Source: Cryptomeria japonica (taxonomy: Eukaryota; Streptophyta; Pinopsida; Cupressales; Cupressaceae). Taken from it: a stretch of DNA of 64,000 bases. The stretch lies in NCBI RefSeq assembly GCF_030272615.1, contig NC_081411.1:835624136-835688135 (forward strand), read 5' to 3'. The notes below the pieces were generated by a model. The model was given only the letters and a program-made list of their open reading frames with translations, did not search any database and was not told the DNA's origin. The position numbers were made by a program, and so were the translations under genes. Below are positions 12,801 to 24,800 of this stretch, one piece after another; positions within the stretch are counted from its first letter, which is position 1, and every line of letters starts with the position of its first letter.

Positions 12801-15800
12801 ACTTCTTCGTGCTGAAGTTGCCCAAGTTAGTATCTCCAATGTTGCTCCATTTAGACACGATCTTGGTCTCCACTTCTTCGGTCTTTTGATCTTCCTTCAT
12901 GAGAGCTGGACGACTGGTGGATGCTCCCGCCTTCGGGGTCGCCATACCTACACAACATTTCATAATTAGAAACTAGATTTTGCAATGAATAACATAGATT
13001 AGAGAATAAATCTTAGGAAACCTCATGATAAGTCCTAGAGTTATCATTTCCTAAAAAACGATCGAGCTACTGGAATTCAAAATTTCAAAATTCAAAATTT
13101 AGGCTATGACGATCAATGCTTAAAATCAAAACAATAAAACCATATCGCCGTACCTCTCTTGAGAGCTAACTCTAGAATGCAAAATAGAGGAATTCGCCTA
13201 GGCAAAATTAACGTTAGAAGCCTTCAACGTGATCCTCAAGGATAAGGAACATCCTCTTTATCAATTCGCCACCCTTCAAGTCTTTAATGTGTTCTTCAAT
13301 GTCCTTGGCAAGTTCGCTCAAATGGAAATTAAGGTTCGCACGTACTCTCCTTTGATGATACTTCGCACCACCTTGCTTGAAATGAAATTCGCACTCCTTA
13401 AATACAATTCGCACTTCTCCTTTGTCTTCCTCAAATCGCATGTAAAGATGATTAAATGATGATGTGAAAACAACAATTTTCACCCTCCCTTTATAAGCGC
13501 TTACCTCCTATTCACCTCTAGGCCGACTTTTATAAAATGAGGCAATTAAAACGATTTTTTAAATAAATAATAAAGCCAACTTTGATAAAATAAACCCAAG
13601 CGCTTCATTTGATTTTTAACTAAGTTAATAATTAATTATTAAATGACATCGTTTATTAATTAATAAATTCGATTTTTTTTATAAGGCAAAAATAATTAAT
13701 TAATATTTTGCGATATATTTTAAATGCCATTTAATTGAATTTTCAAAACCTATCGAATTTAGCATTTAAAATAAATTCAATTGTTTGTTTTGGCGCCAAA
13801 ATTGGAAGGTGAAAAAAATACAAACCTCATCGCCCTGGTCCCTGACTGAGGGACAGGAGCGATCTATCAACTTGGTCTTGATTCTTGCTTTTTGACGCTC
13901 AAAATCTTCATCCTTACGTTGATGTTGGCATTTTTGCTAGGATTTTCAGACTTGGGTGACTTGACCCTGCAAATGAGTGCCCTTTTGAGGTGATATCGCC
14001 TTGGTCCCTTGGAGAGGGACAGGAGCGATCTATATGTTCTTACTTGAAATTCTTCGTTCTTGATTTTAACTCCTCGTTCATTGCCTTCCAAACGACGTTT
14101 TAAACCCTTTGCAACTTTGTTTTGACAGGATCTTCGAAGGATAACAAGTATTTTAGCAAATATCGCCTTGGTCCCTTGGTGAGGGACAGGAGCGATCCTG
14201 GTGTTTCTCTCCTTGACCTCGCTTCTTTAATCACCAATCCTCTATCATAAGGCGAATAATAACATTGTCTCTTTACTCCACGCTTGTTTCACTTGACTTC
14301 TATAAGGCATATTCGATTTTTGAAGGATTATCGCCCTGGTCCCTTGGTGAGGGACAGGAGCGATCCTTATGTCCTGGCTCAAATTTGCTAACTTTTAATC
14401 TTTGCTTCTTGTTCATCGCCTTCCAAATGGCGTCCTCGATCCTGTGTACCCTTGCATTGTCATGATTTTTGAAGGAACATGAGTGTTTTAATGAAAATCG
14501 CCCTGGTCCTTGACTGAAGGACAGGAGCGATATAGCTTCCTTGGCTCAATTGATAGTCTTTTGACGTTTGGAACCTTTGCATATCATCATCTTAAGACGC
14601 CTTAGACCCTGTGCAACCATGTACAATCTTGACTTGGCATGAATTTTGAATGAATTGGCAAATATGGTGGATATCGCCCTGGTCCCTGACTAAGGGACAG
14701 GAGCGAACTTCAAGGTTTTGAGCTCATGCTTGCTTTTAACAACTTGCCATTACTTTCATCGTGTAAAATGAAGTCCTTTGATCCTTCTTGGTCGCTTAAT
14801 ACTTGTTAAACTTTCAAAATCTAGGCCTTTATGAAAATTTCGCTCTGGTCCCTGCCTGAGGGACAGGAGCGAACTGGGTGTCTTGGTGTAATTCCTTCAA
14901 CATTGGCGACTTTGGATACTTCGTTCTTCATTGAGATGCCTTAAAACGTCCTCACCACCTTGTACTTCGTCTTGGAGTGTCTTGAACTTGGAGGAAAGGC
15001 AATATAACCATCATATCGCCCTGGTCCCTGACTGAGGGACAGGAGCGATCTTGCTCTTGTAGGCTTCATCTCACTTTGCTAACTTCAAAAATTATCTTCA
15101 ATGGTCTTGTAGTGCTCCGTTTCATTCATCCATGCCTTGGAATTTGCTCTTACTTGGCAAGAAATTTGTCTAAGGTAAAAATCGCTCTGGTCCCTGACTG
15201 AGGGACAGGAGCGAACTTAGGCATTTGGGTCCCTTGTAGATGTTTGGTAATCTTCAATTTGTCTTCAACGAGTTCAATTCACCTCCTTTCTTGCCTTCAA
15301 ACTTAAGACTTGCTTGATCTTTGCCTAAAACATGCCTTATGAAGAATTTCGCTCTGGTCCCTGGGAGAGGGACGGGAGCTACAATGGATTTCGCCCTGGT
15401 CCCTGACTGAGGGACAGGAGCGATTTTTTTCCTTTTGGTTCATTCTCCTTCATGACGGCACTTCAAGTTATATTCATTTGATAAAACACATCTCCTTGGG
15501 CCTCTTCAAATCATCAAGTTGTTAAAATCCTGCAAGGACGAGGTGATGTTTGATTTTAAGCTCCGGTCCTTCACTGAGGGACAGGAGCGATTTTGCTTCC
15601 TGAGGCATTTCTGTGTTCGTGAAATTCTTCAATTTATATTCAACGGAAAGATCACGCCTTTCTTTATTACTTCCATTTGAAAAATCATCTTGATCCTGCA
15701 GAGATAGTAAGATTTTTGAAAACGAGCTCTGGTCCTTCACTGAGGGACAGGAGCGATTTTGCTCCTACAGGCCAAAATATCATGATTTCACAAGTTTAAT

Positions 15801-18800
15801 CACTTCACAAGGCAAAAACAAATCATTCCCCATGCCCAGGATCAAATATCAAAAAACTCAAAATTTAGGTCAAAATTACTCAATTGAATAAAATTCACAT
15901 TTTCATCATCAATACTTAGACAAATTAAGACTCTGCACTCAAAATTCCAATTGAAAATAGACCATTCTGGCGAATTCATTCCATTCAAAATTGCATCCTA
16001 CAAAAGGAAGCTTAAAAAAGCTCTCAAGACTGACTGGACTCTGGCCTGAAAAGACAGTAACAGAAACCCTAAGGCTTGACCCTAAATCCAGACAACTGAC
16101 AAACTACCAAAACCCTAAAAAGCAAAGCAAAAGGCGAGCAAAAACGAGCAAAAAAGAGGGGGTCCCCATTTCAAATGGGGCGATGTGTGAAATGGTCACA
16201 ACAGACCCCTACTTTTTTGCTTTCTGGGGTTTGCTTTCTAGGTTTTTAGGGTTTGTCTGTTAGCCTTTGCATTTTGAGTGTTGCCAAAGGGATCACTAGG
16301 ATGGCAGGCTCTGCTTGAGCCAGGGTGAGTCCACGGCCCCCAAAATTAGGGTTTCTTTGAGAGTCTTCATTAGGGATTGATTTTGCTCTTGTTGCTAATT
16401 GTGTCTTGCTTGGTGAGTGAGTATCATCCTTGAAGGTCTAAGTTAGGTCAAATTGGTGAGTGAAGAAGTCTGGAATGTCATCCTAATCTTCAAATACCCT
16501 GAAATTTGGCTAACTCTGGAATGTCATCCTAATCTTGAAATTTGACTGTTTGGAAAACTGAAGAATCCTCCAAAAACTAGATTTTGCATTATAACTCCTA
16601 GAGGTCCGAAACCACTCTCAAACATCCTGACAGTATATATGGATATTCCATAAAATAATCCTAACAGAGAGGCCAAAATGTCAAATTTCGCTCCTGACCC
16701 TTCCAAAGGGTCCAGAGCGAAATTCCACAAAGGACCTAAATTCCTCACCTAAATCATTGAATGGTCAAGCAAATTTGCAAGGATGTAGAAGGAAATGAAT
16801 CTAGGATCAAGTCTAAGACAAAGTCAAGTCAGTTTGGAGGTGAATTGAGCCTAAAATAGGAATTTCGCTCTTGACCCTTCCAAAGGGTCCAAAGCGAATT
16901 CCTCTACAAGACACTCCACCTTGACCCAAACTATGAGCTAACCCATTCCTAGGCTTGAATGAAGGTAAAAACACTTGTTTGAATGAAGAAATGTGAAAAA
17001 ATGAAGTCAGGATCATAGCCTAAGGTGAATTTCGCTCCTGACCCTTACAAAGGGTCCAAAGCAAAATTCATATAAACCCTATTTTTCTTCACAAAGTCTC
17101 CAAATGGATGCCAAGGTGAGCTTGATAGAGATCAAAGGAGGCCTAACAAGTTATGTCCAAACCAAGGAAAGGAGAAGGGAATCAAGAAATGAGCCTAAAA
17201 TGAGAATTTCGCTCCTGACCCTTCCAAAGGGTCCAAAGCGAAATTCATATTTCCTCTATTTTGCTCTTTAGCATGACCAAATTTGTAACTTCTAAGACAT
17301 AGTTGAGGAGACTTGGATGCATGTTTGCATGTTTGCCTTGGAGAGAAGGTTTAAGACTACAAAATGGTGAAAATCAACCTAGAATGGAAATTTCGCTCCT
17401 AACCCTTCCAAAGGGTCGAGAGTGAAATCTTCCATTTGACCTTCTATCTTGCCTAAAATGATGAATGCAGTTTGAAAGGATCTTGAAATTGATCAAGTTT
17501 GAGAGAGAATTGGATAAATCAAGATTTTCGCTCCTGACCCTTCCAAAGGGTCCAGAGCGAAAATCCTCATAACCCTCATTTCCTTCCTAATTTTGGCTAA
17601 GTGTTGGTCTCCAAGGCATGTATGGAAGTGTTTGACATGTTTTTTGCCTAAGGGAATGATTAGAGGTGGAGGAAATGGAGGATTTTAGCCTAAAAATTGA
17701 ATTTCGCTCCTGACCCTTTCAAAGGGTCTAGAGCGAAATTCTTGAGAACACTCATTTTTCCCTTAACCAAAGTCTGGATCTTGGTGGAGATGCAAGAAGA
17801 ATGATCTATGTTTGCCTCCCAAAGAGGATTGGAGTTGGAAAAATCAAGAATCAAGCTCAAAACATGATTTTCTCTCCTGACCCTTCCAAAGGGTCCAGAG
17901 CGAAAAGCCTTGTAGCTCTTATTTTCTTCCTTGTTTTGGCTAGGCGTTGGCATGTTGGAGGATGAATTGGTATGTTCTTGCCTTGAGAGGGAGTTGGACG
18001 CTTTGAAAGATGAAGATTTTGCCCAGAGTGAGATTTTCGCTCCTGACCCTTCCAAAGGGTCTAGAGCGAAATTCATTATAAACCTCATTTGCTCCCTTGT
18101 TTAGGCTTCAAACCTTGTTCGTTAGGTGGAGAATGATCTATATTTGCCTCCCAGAGAAGATTGAAGTTGGAAAAATGAGCAATCAAGCCTAGAACATGAT
18201 TTTCGCTCCTGACCCTTCCAAAGGGTCCAGAGCGAAAATCCACCTAGCCCTCATTTTCTTCCTTGATTGATCAAATTTTAATATCCAAGGCATGTTGAAA
18301 GGAAGAATGGACATGTTTTTGCCTTTGGGAATGTTTGAAAGTGATGAAAGGTGGAGATTTTGTCCTAGAAATGGAAATTCGCTCCTGACCCTTCCAAAGG
18401 GTCAAGGGCAAGATTTCACTAAGACCATCTTTTTTCCCAATTTTATGCCAAGGCAATTGCAAATTAAAGTGAATTGAAATGGGAGGGGTCCTTAGGAATG
18501 ACTTCAAGTTGCTACTGATCCATGAATTTGAAAGAATTGAGCAAAACCAAGATTTTCGCTCCTGACCCTTCCAAAGAGTCCAAAGCGAAATTTCTAAAAT
18601 CATCTACTTTTCTTGCAAGACAAGTCACACTTTGTGTTTTTATAGCTTGGATGAGTGTTTTCTTGCCTTTTGAGGTTGATTCAAGTTGAAAAAGATGGAG
18701 GAATAAGCTCAAAACAAGATTTTTCGCTCCTGACCCTTCCAAAGGGTCCAGAGCGAAAAACCCTAAAACCATCCTTTTCTCCAAAATTTGTGAGGAGAAG

Positions 18801-21800
18801 GATAGCGTATGCTTGCCTTGGAAGGCATTTTGAAGTAAAGACATGATGGAATTTGTCCTAAAACGCAAATTTCACTCCTGACCCTTCTAAAGGGTCCAAG
18901 GCGAAATTCTTATAGGGCCTGTCCCTGGGGACAATCTTGAGCAAGCTTCATTTTAATAGTCTTCTTGTTGATGATTTAAGGTGGAAATGCTTTGTTGAAA
19001 TGAACATGTCATATGTACTTAATCACCTTTTGGTTTATTTTGCAAATGGAGGAAACTAGGCCAGGACAAGGACGACCTCTTCCAGTCCAGCATCATCAAG
19101 GACGACCAATTCCAGTCCATCTTCGTCAAGGACGTTCCACAGGCAAAAGGGAAGACTCAAGGTGTTCAAGGAATTGCCAGCTACCTCTAGAACCTTCACT
19201 TCGCCACACTAAGGAACCACAAGATGACAATGAAAGGCGTTGCCAGCATTTCAAGGAAAGGTACACCACCCATCCATCACGTTAAAGACAGAGGAGAATC
19301 AAATAAGGTCAGTGCAAGGGCCCGTTGAAGAAGCAGATAGTCATCAAATTCAACATCAACCAAGTTACAAGTGTTAGACAAGGTGGCATCCCATTCATCA
19401 CTCCTCCAATCGGATTGGTCCACCTCAGCATGACCAGATTCAATGTACCTAATTTACTGAAGGCGACACAAACTTCGAGGCACCTACCCTTGCTTCTTAT
19501 TGGTCCTCACTCCTGGAATGTAATTTTCTCATTGGCTAGAGGAAGTTTGTTGTAACAAACCTTAATTAGGGTTTTTATCTTGTAATCCTAGTCATTGATT
19601 CTAAATCAATCAAAGTCGTCTGTTTGTAAAAGGCTCCCTATATAAAGCCTTGGCTCATCATTTGTAAAGGTTAATAGTTAGTTCATAGAGGTTAGAATAG
19701 CTAATGATTAATAGCAAATAGAGTAGATTAGGAGGAGAAGGCAAGAAAATGTTGCCTAAATTGTAAATGAACTCCATTTTCATTGGAGTTAAGGTGAAAT
19801 GTGTTATTTCTTGCAATTTGCATGGTTTCTTGTTGAATCTTCAATTTTAGATGGTAGATAATTAGATTGAATGGAGAAAAATTGTTGAATGCACTCGCGT
19901 GGAGTCCACCTAGTCCAAACCACTAGCATCTTGTTGATTGTAAGAGCGCCTTGTGTGGTCAACTGGCATAGAACGAGCTTAATCCCAAGTTATAACACCT
20001 TTGTTGTTCACACATGTTGATATGTGGCGACTGAAAAAAAAATTTGCCGTTTTTTTTTGTTGATGAAAACCAACATTGTAATAAAACCCTAAAAAGGCCA
20101 ACTTTGTTTGTTGCTCTAAAAACGCATGTTATAAGCGGCTGGGATGCTTAAGGCATTGTAAGGTTGATGTACTATTTTTGCTGGATAATAAGAAAGATTG
20201 GACGGTTGTGTATGGTGGACATAACCCATTCTCGGTGAACCACGTTAAATCTTTGTGTTATTTGTGTCTTGTTTTATTTCTTTATCTTTTGTATTTAAAT
20301 CTGCATATAATTGTTAGTTCATATTTGCTTCAGATCTGCTTGAAACCCTAACAACGCATTATTTTGAATGGTGATCAGTATCTAATGGTGTATGACTTGG
20401 ACATATTTGAAATATCCCTTAGAAGATCGCATTGAGTTGGTGTTGAATTGTTCAACCTGATGGTGAGACCCAACCCAGTAGAACTCCACCTAGTCATTCA
20501 TCCATCTTCTTGCATTCTAGGTCTTAGATTAAATTCTCCAAACCCTGTATCTTTTGCCATTTCTTTATCTTCCAGCTAGCAGATAGGATTCAAGTTCCAA
20601 CAAATCAGACGTTTAGGCAGTCGAATGTCAGTCCCCTTGTGATTCCAGCAAAATCACATCGTACCTCAAAGAGCTTATCCACACGTAGAGAACCTACATA
20701 TTAGAACCTTGGAGTTACTCCGACTGATCCTTCGGCGATATCTTTAGCAGTCAGGAAACTTTGTTCAAGAGAGGATAAGGTACCTTTAGGTATTTTATTC
20801 TATGTCTGGTTGTGTACAAAAGACACATCAACACAATGGTAGTTGCAAATGATGTAACAAAACTTTGGCATAAAAGGCTTGGTCACATGAACAAGAAAGG
20901 TCATGAGATCTTGCACAAGAAGAATTAGCTTCTAGGTTAGAAATTGGTGGATTTGGAGTTATTCGATCACTACATATATGACAAACAAAAGAAGTTTTCA
21001 ATGAAGGATTTGGCTGCTGCAAAGAAAATTATGAAGAAGGAAATAAAATTGTCACAACAGAAATATATTGAAAAGGTAATGAATAGGTTTAGCATGAAGG
21101 ATTCTAAGGTTGAGCACACCTCTAGCTGATCAATTCAAATTATCTTTTGGTATGTGTCGTAAGACACAAGAAGGAAAAGAATACATGGAACGGGTGCCTT
21201 ACTCCTTTGTTGTTGGGAGCCTTTATATGCAATGGACTGCAGAAGATTTGACATTGCTCGGGAAATGGGTGTAGTCAATAGTTTTGCGAGTAATCTAGGA
21301 CAAACTCATTGGTAGACTATAAAATGGATATTGAGATACCTAAAGAATACATCAAAACATGTATTGAGGTTTAAAGGAGAAGAAGCACAACTACAAGGAC
21401 CTGTTGACTTAGACATGCTTGTTGACTTGGATAAAAGACAATCTACTAAAAGGTATGTGTTCACATTTGTAGGGGCAGCGATAAGCTGGATTTCTAGGTT
21501 GTAGGTGTTAGCTCTTCCCTCTATAGAAGCAGAATATATTGCAATCATAGAAGCAATTAAGGAGATGTTATGGTTATGGTGGTTATAATCTGAATTGGGT
21601 AGTGTTGTGACCATTTCACACATCGCCCCAAGAGAATGGGGACCCCCTCTTTTTGCCTTAGGTTTTGCTTTCTCTTTGCTTGTTTTTTCTCTCTGCTTTT
21701 AGGGTTTTGAGTGAGTGAGTGGTCTGCCTAGGCTGGCTAGATTAGGGCTAAACCTTGGAAGCTCGTTTTAGGGTCTTGTTTAGGGAGGTTGTTAGTCGTC

Positions 21801-24800
21801 TTCCTGAAGCCTCAAGATTGCCAGAATGAAGCATGCCTTTCAGGAGAGTCAAGTTGGTTAGATCAAGGAGCAGAGAGAATAGGTCTCAGGTCAGGTCTAG
21901 ATTGAAAGAGGGTTTTTCTTGTCAGGATCCTGTTTGTTTCCTTGTCTAAGTCAGTTGAGCAGAGCCAGTGAAGAAAAGGAGGTGGTTTGATTAAGTTTGA
22001 TGGAGGATGAAGCGAATCAAGGTTACATCTAGCCTAGAAATGTCAAAATCACTCCTAACCCTTCCAGAGGGTCCAGGGCGAAAATCCTTATAGACCTCCT
22101 TTTCTTCTCATTTTTGACTGAATGATGCTTTCTAGGGCATGTTTGGAGGTGAATTGATATGTTCTTGCCTGGAGAGGGATTTGATTGTTTTTTGAAGAGC
22201 AAGATAATGCCTGAAAGAGGATTTTCGCTCATGACCCTTCCAAAGGGTCCAGAGCGAATTTCATCCTAAACACTATTTTTTGCCTTGGATAGACTTGCAA
22301 TCCTGTTCCTAGCCTAGAAAATGATCTAACTTTGCATTGTGGGGTGGTTTGAAACTTAAAGACTGAGCAATTTGGCCTGGAATGGAGATTTCGCTCCTGA
22401 CCCTTCCAAAGGGTCTAGAGCGAAATTCCCAAAAGCTCTTATTATGCAGTGAAGAAGGTCAAGTTTTGGGCATGAATGAAACGAGAATAACTTGCTTTTG
22501 TCTCCTGAAGATGTTTTAACTTGGAAAGTGAAGGATTTTGCCCAAAAGGAGAATTTTCGCTCCTGACCCTTCCAGAGGGTCCAGGGCGAAAATTCCTCAA
22601 TCACCTATTTTTCTTGCAAAATCAAGTCACTCTTTGGTTTTTATGGTTTGGATGAGAGAGGAGTAGTGTTTTATTCCTTTGAGAGGTGAATTCAACTTGA
22701 ACTGATGATGGAATAGGCCTAAAACCTAAAAATCGCTCCTGACCCTTCCAATTTTGCTCCTGACCCTTCCAAAGGGTCCAGAGCGAAATTCCTCATAAAC
22801 ACATTTTTAGCCTTTCTTCAATATGAAACCTTAATCCTAGCATGATGAAACATGAAATCCCACTTGGCAAAGAAGTTTTAAGGTGAAAAAATGAAGATTT
22901 TTGGTCAAGATTGTAATTTTCGCTCCTGACCCTTCCAGAGGGTCCAGAGCAAATTTCCTCAAAATCACCTTTTGATATCAAATTTTGCTAAGCCAAGTAT
23001 GGGATAAGGTCAAACATAGAAAGAGTTACCCCTGGGAGTGAATTGAGGTTGCAGGAAATCATCCTAAGAATGCCTTGAAGTAGAATTGGAATGCTAAGAA
23101 TGCAAATTTTGAAGCCAAGAGGGAAATTCGCTCCTGACCCTTCCAGAGGGTCCAGGGCGAAATTTCCAAATCCTCCTATTTTCCTTGCAGTTCAAGATAA
23201 GACTTTGGTTTTTAGGACTCAAAGAGGAGTAAGGCATGATGTTCTATGCCTTGGAAATGATTTGAAGTTGAAAGGACGAAGGAATTGTCCTAAAACCTAA
23301 AAATCGCTCCTGACCCTTCCAAAGGGTCCACGGCAAAAATCCTAAAACCAACATGTTCCTTTCAAGTTTGTGCTAAGGCAAGACTAGAACAAGGTAGAAA
23401 AGGCCTTTGAGACCACTGGTGAGTAGATGTTTGTTTCAAAATTTGATGATTCTAGGTCAGAGAAGAAAAATCGCTCCTAACCCTTCCAGAGGGTTCAGGG
23501 CGAAAAACACTAAAAGTCACCTTTTTCTTCCAAATTTGAGTGAGACTAAGCCTGGACTACAATGAAAGAACCTATTTGGAATGCCTTGAAGAGGTTTTGG
23601 ACCTTCAAAAATGAGAATTTTGAGCTCAGGAGAGAATTTCGCACCTGACCCTTCTAGAGGGTCCAGAGCGAAATTCCCAAAAATGCAATATTTCCTTCAA
23701 AGTTTTGATGAGCTAACCCAGTGATGGAGAGAAATGAACCCTGGAGATTGCCTTGGAGGAGTTTAATGATCAAACTAAGGTGAATTTTGGCCTAAAATGT
23801 AAAAATCGCTCTTGACCCTTCGAGAGGGTCCAGGGCGAAATTCACATTTTCACCTAATTTCATCATGAAAAATGATAAAAATTCGAAATGCAAGACTTTG
23901 ATTAGGTCAAAGAAAACATGAGCTCAACTTCCAAGAGATTTTGGAATCAAGAAATGAGATATTCAGGACCTAATTGGAAAAATCGCTCCTGACCCTTCCA
24001 GAGGGTCCAGGGCGAAATCATCAAAAAACCTATCATTCAACCTTGATTGATTAAGTTTAGAGATTGTATAGACAAAGACATGGAAATTTGCAAATATAGA
24101 TTGAGAAAATTTCAATTTCATCAAGAGAACAAGCGTGGATAAGGGGTTCAAACAAGTCTTGAAGTGAATCTAGACCTTCATCACTTGGAATATTTCAAAA
24201 CTTAAGGAGGAAGGAAATTTCATTAAGCCTCAATCAAACCTCCATATTCCTAAATTTTCACCAAATTTGCCAAATTCAAGACATTTGGGAGGTTAAATTA
24301 AGTTCACATAATTTGAGGCCTTTATAATTGAATTAATTAATTTTTAAGGCCTTAAAGCAAATATAAAATCCACCTTGGGGGCCTTGAAATTAATTTTGAA
24401 ATTTAAAAAATAAAAGGAGAGCGCTTAAAATACATTTATTTGCTTTTACAAGCAAGTCGGCCTCCTTTTACGTGGGATTTTACCTTATTTTATTACTAAA
24501 AACCTAAGTCGGCCTCATGAGGATTAGGGTGAGCGCCCTATTTAAGGGAGATGCTTTGTGGTGGATTCAAATCATTCATTCATTCCTTCTTATGCGAATT
24601 TGAGGAGCAGATTAGAGGAGCGAATTCTAGCAGATTGGAGGCGAATTTTTGCTAAGTGTTGGAGGTTAGTGAAGGTGAAGTTCTTTTGAAGGTTAATCAA
24701 GACATAATTCATCCAAGGAGGGCTAGAAATTCAATTTTTGTCTAGCAAAATCTGATCTTCTTTCTTCCATTTTCCAAGGTTCATGGTTAAGCATTCAAGA

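Larger units (their letters stand above)
8668..16203 (-). mobile_element. Element P1: 7.5-kb family member carrying a long ORF
   Basis: Plus-strand ends are TGTTGACGTG and GTCACAACA, with perfect target duplications GACCC at 8663-8667 and 16204-16208 inside M1. Sense direction is minus. In sense order: terminal hairpin, 13-palindrome array (15758-13829), TATA box at 13490-13495, leader with a probable 206-bp intron (13153-12948), ORF 12945-9760, telo-box palindrome 9612-9595, second TATA near 9533-9521, and about 0.85 kb to the end. It is about 3 kb longer than the other members because it keeps the gene. There are no internal direct terminal repeats, so it is a solo LTR of unusual size or a new kind of element. 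Confidence 0.8.
8624..20833 (+). mobile_element. Element M1: giant solo-LTR-like element (split by P1)
   Basis: Sense-plus copy of the TG...CA family. Its two parts, 8624-8667 and 16209-20833, total about 4.67 kb. It begins TGTTGTGACG and ends CACATCAACA, with 5-bp target duplications CAATG at 8619-8623 and 20834-20838. P1 is inserted only 44 bp from its start. In order it holds the terminal hairpin, a 14-palindrome array (16686-18907), a short remnant of the gene slot (around 19048-19285), a telo-box palindrome at 19557-19574, TATATAAAG at 19639, and about 1.2 kb to the end. The first promoter and leader intron seen in M2 and P1 are missing. No gag-pol, primer site or second LTR is present. 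Confidence 0.8.

Noticed and set aside
13214-13483. 89-residue ORF in the P1 leader as a gene
   Set aside because: The homologous leaders of P2 and M2 do not keep this reading frame; it lies between TATA box and leader intron donor.
13829-24018. CRISPR-like array (short conserved repeat, regular spacing)
   Set aside because: The host is a plant, spacers are about 130 bp and are diverged copies of each other, and the arrays lie inside transposons. This is a tandem array with conserved palindromes.
16524-24151. Several minus-strand ORFs containing ALDPLEGSGAK
   Set aside because: The peptide is just the palindrome translated in one frame; the ORFs do not share extents or neighbouring sequence.
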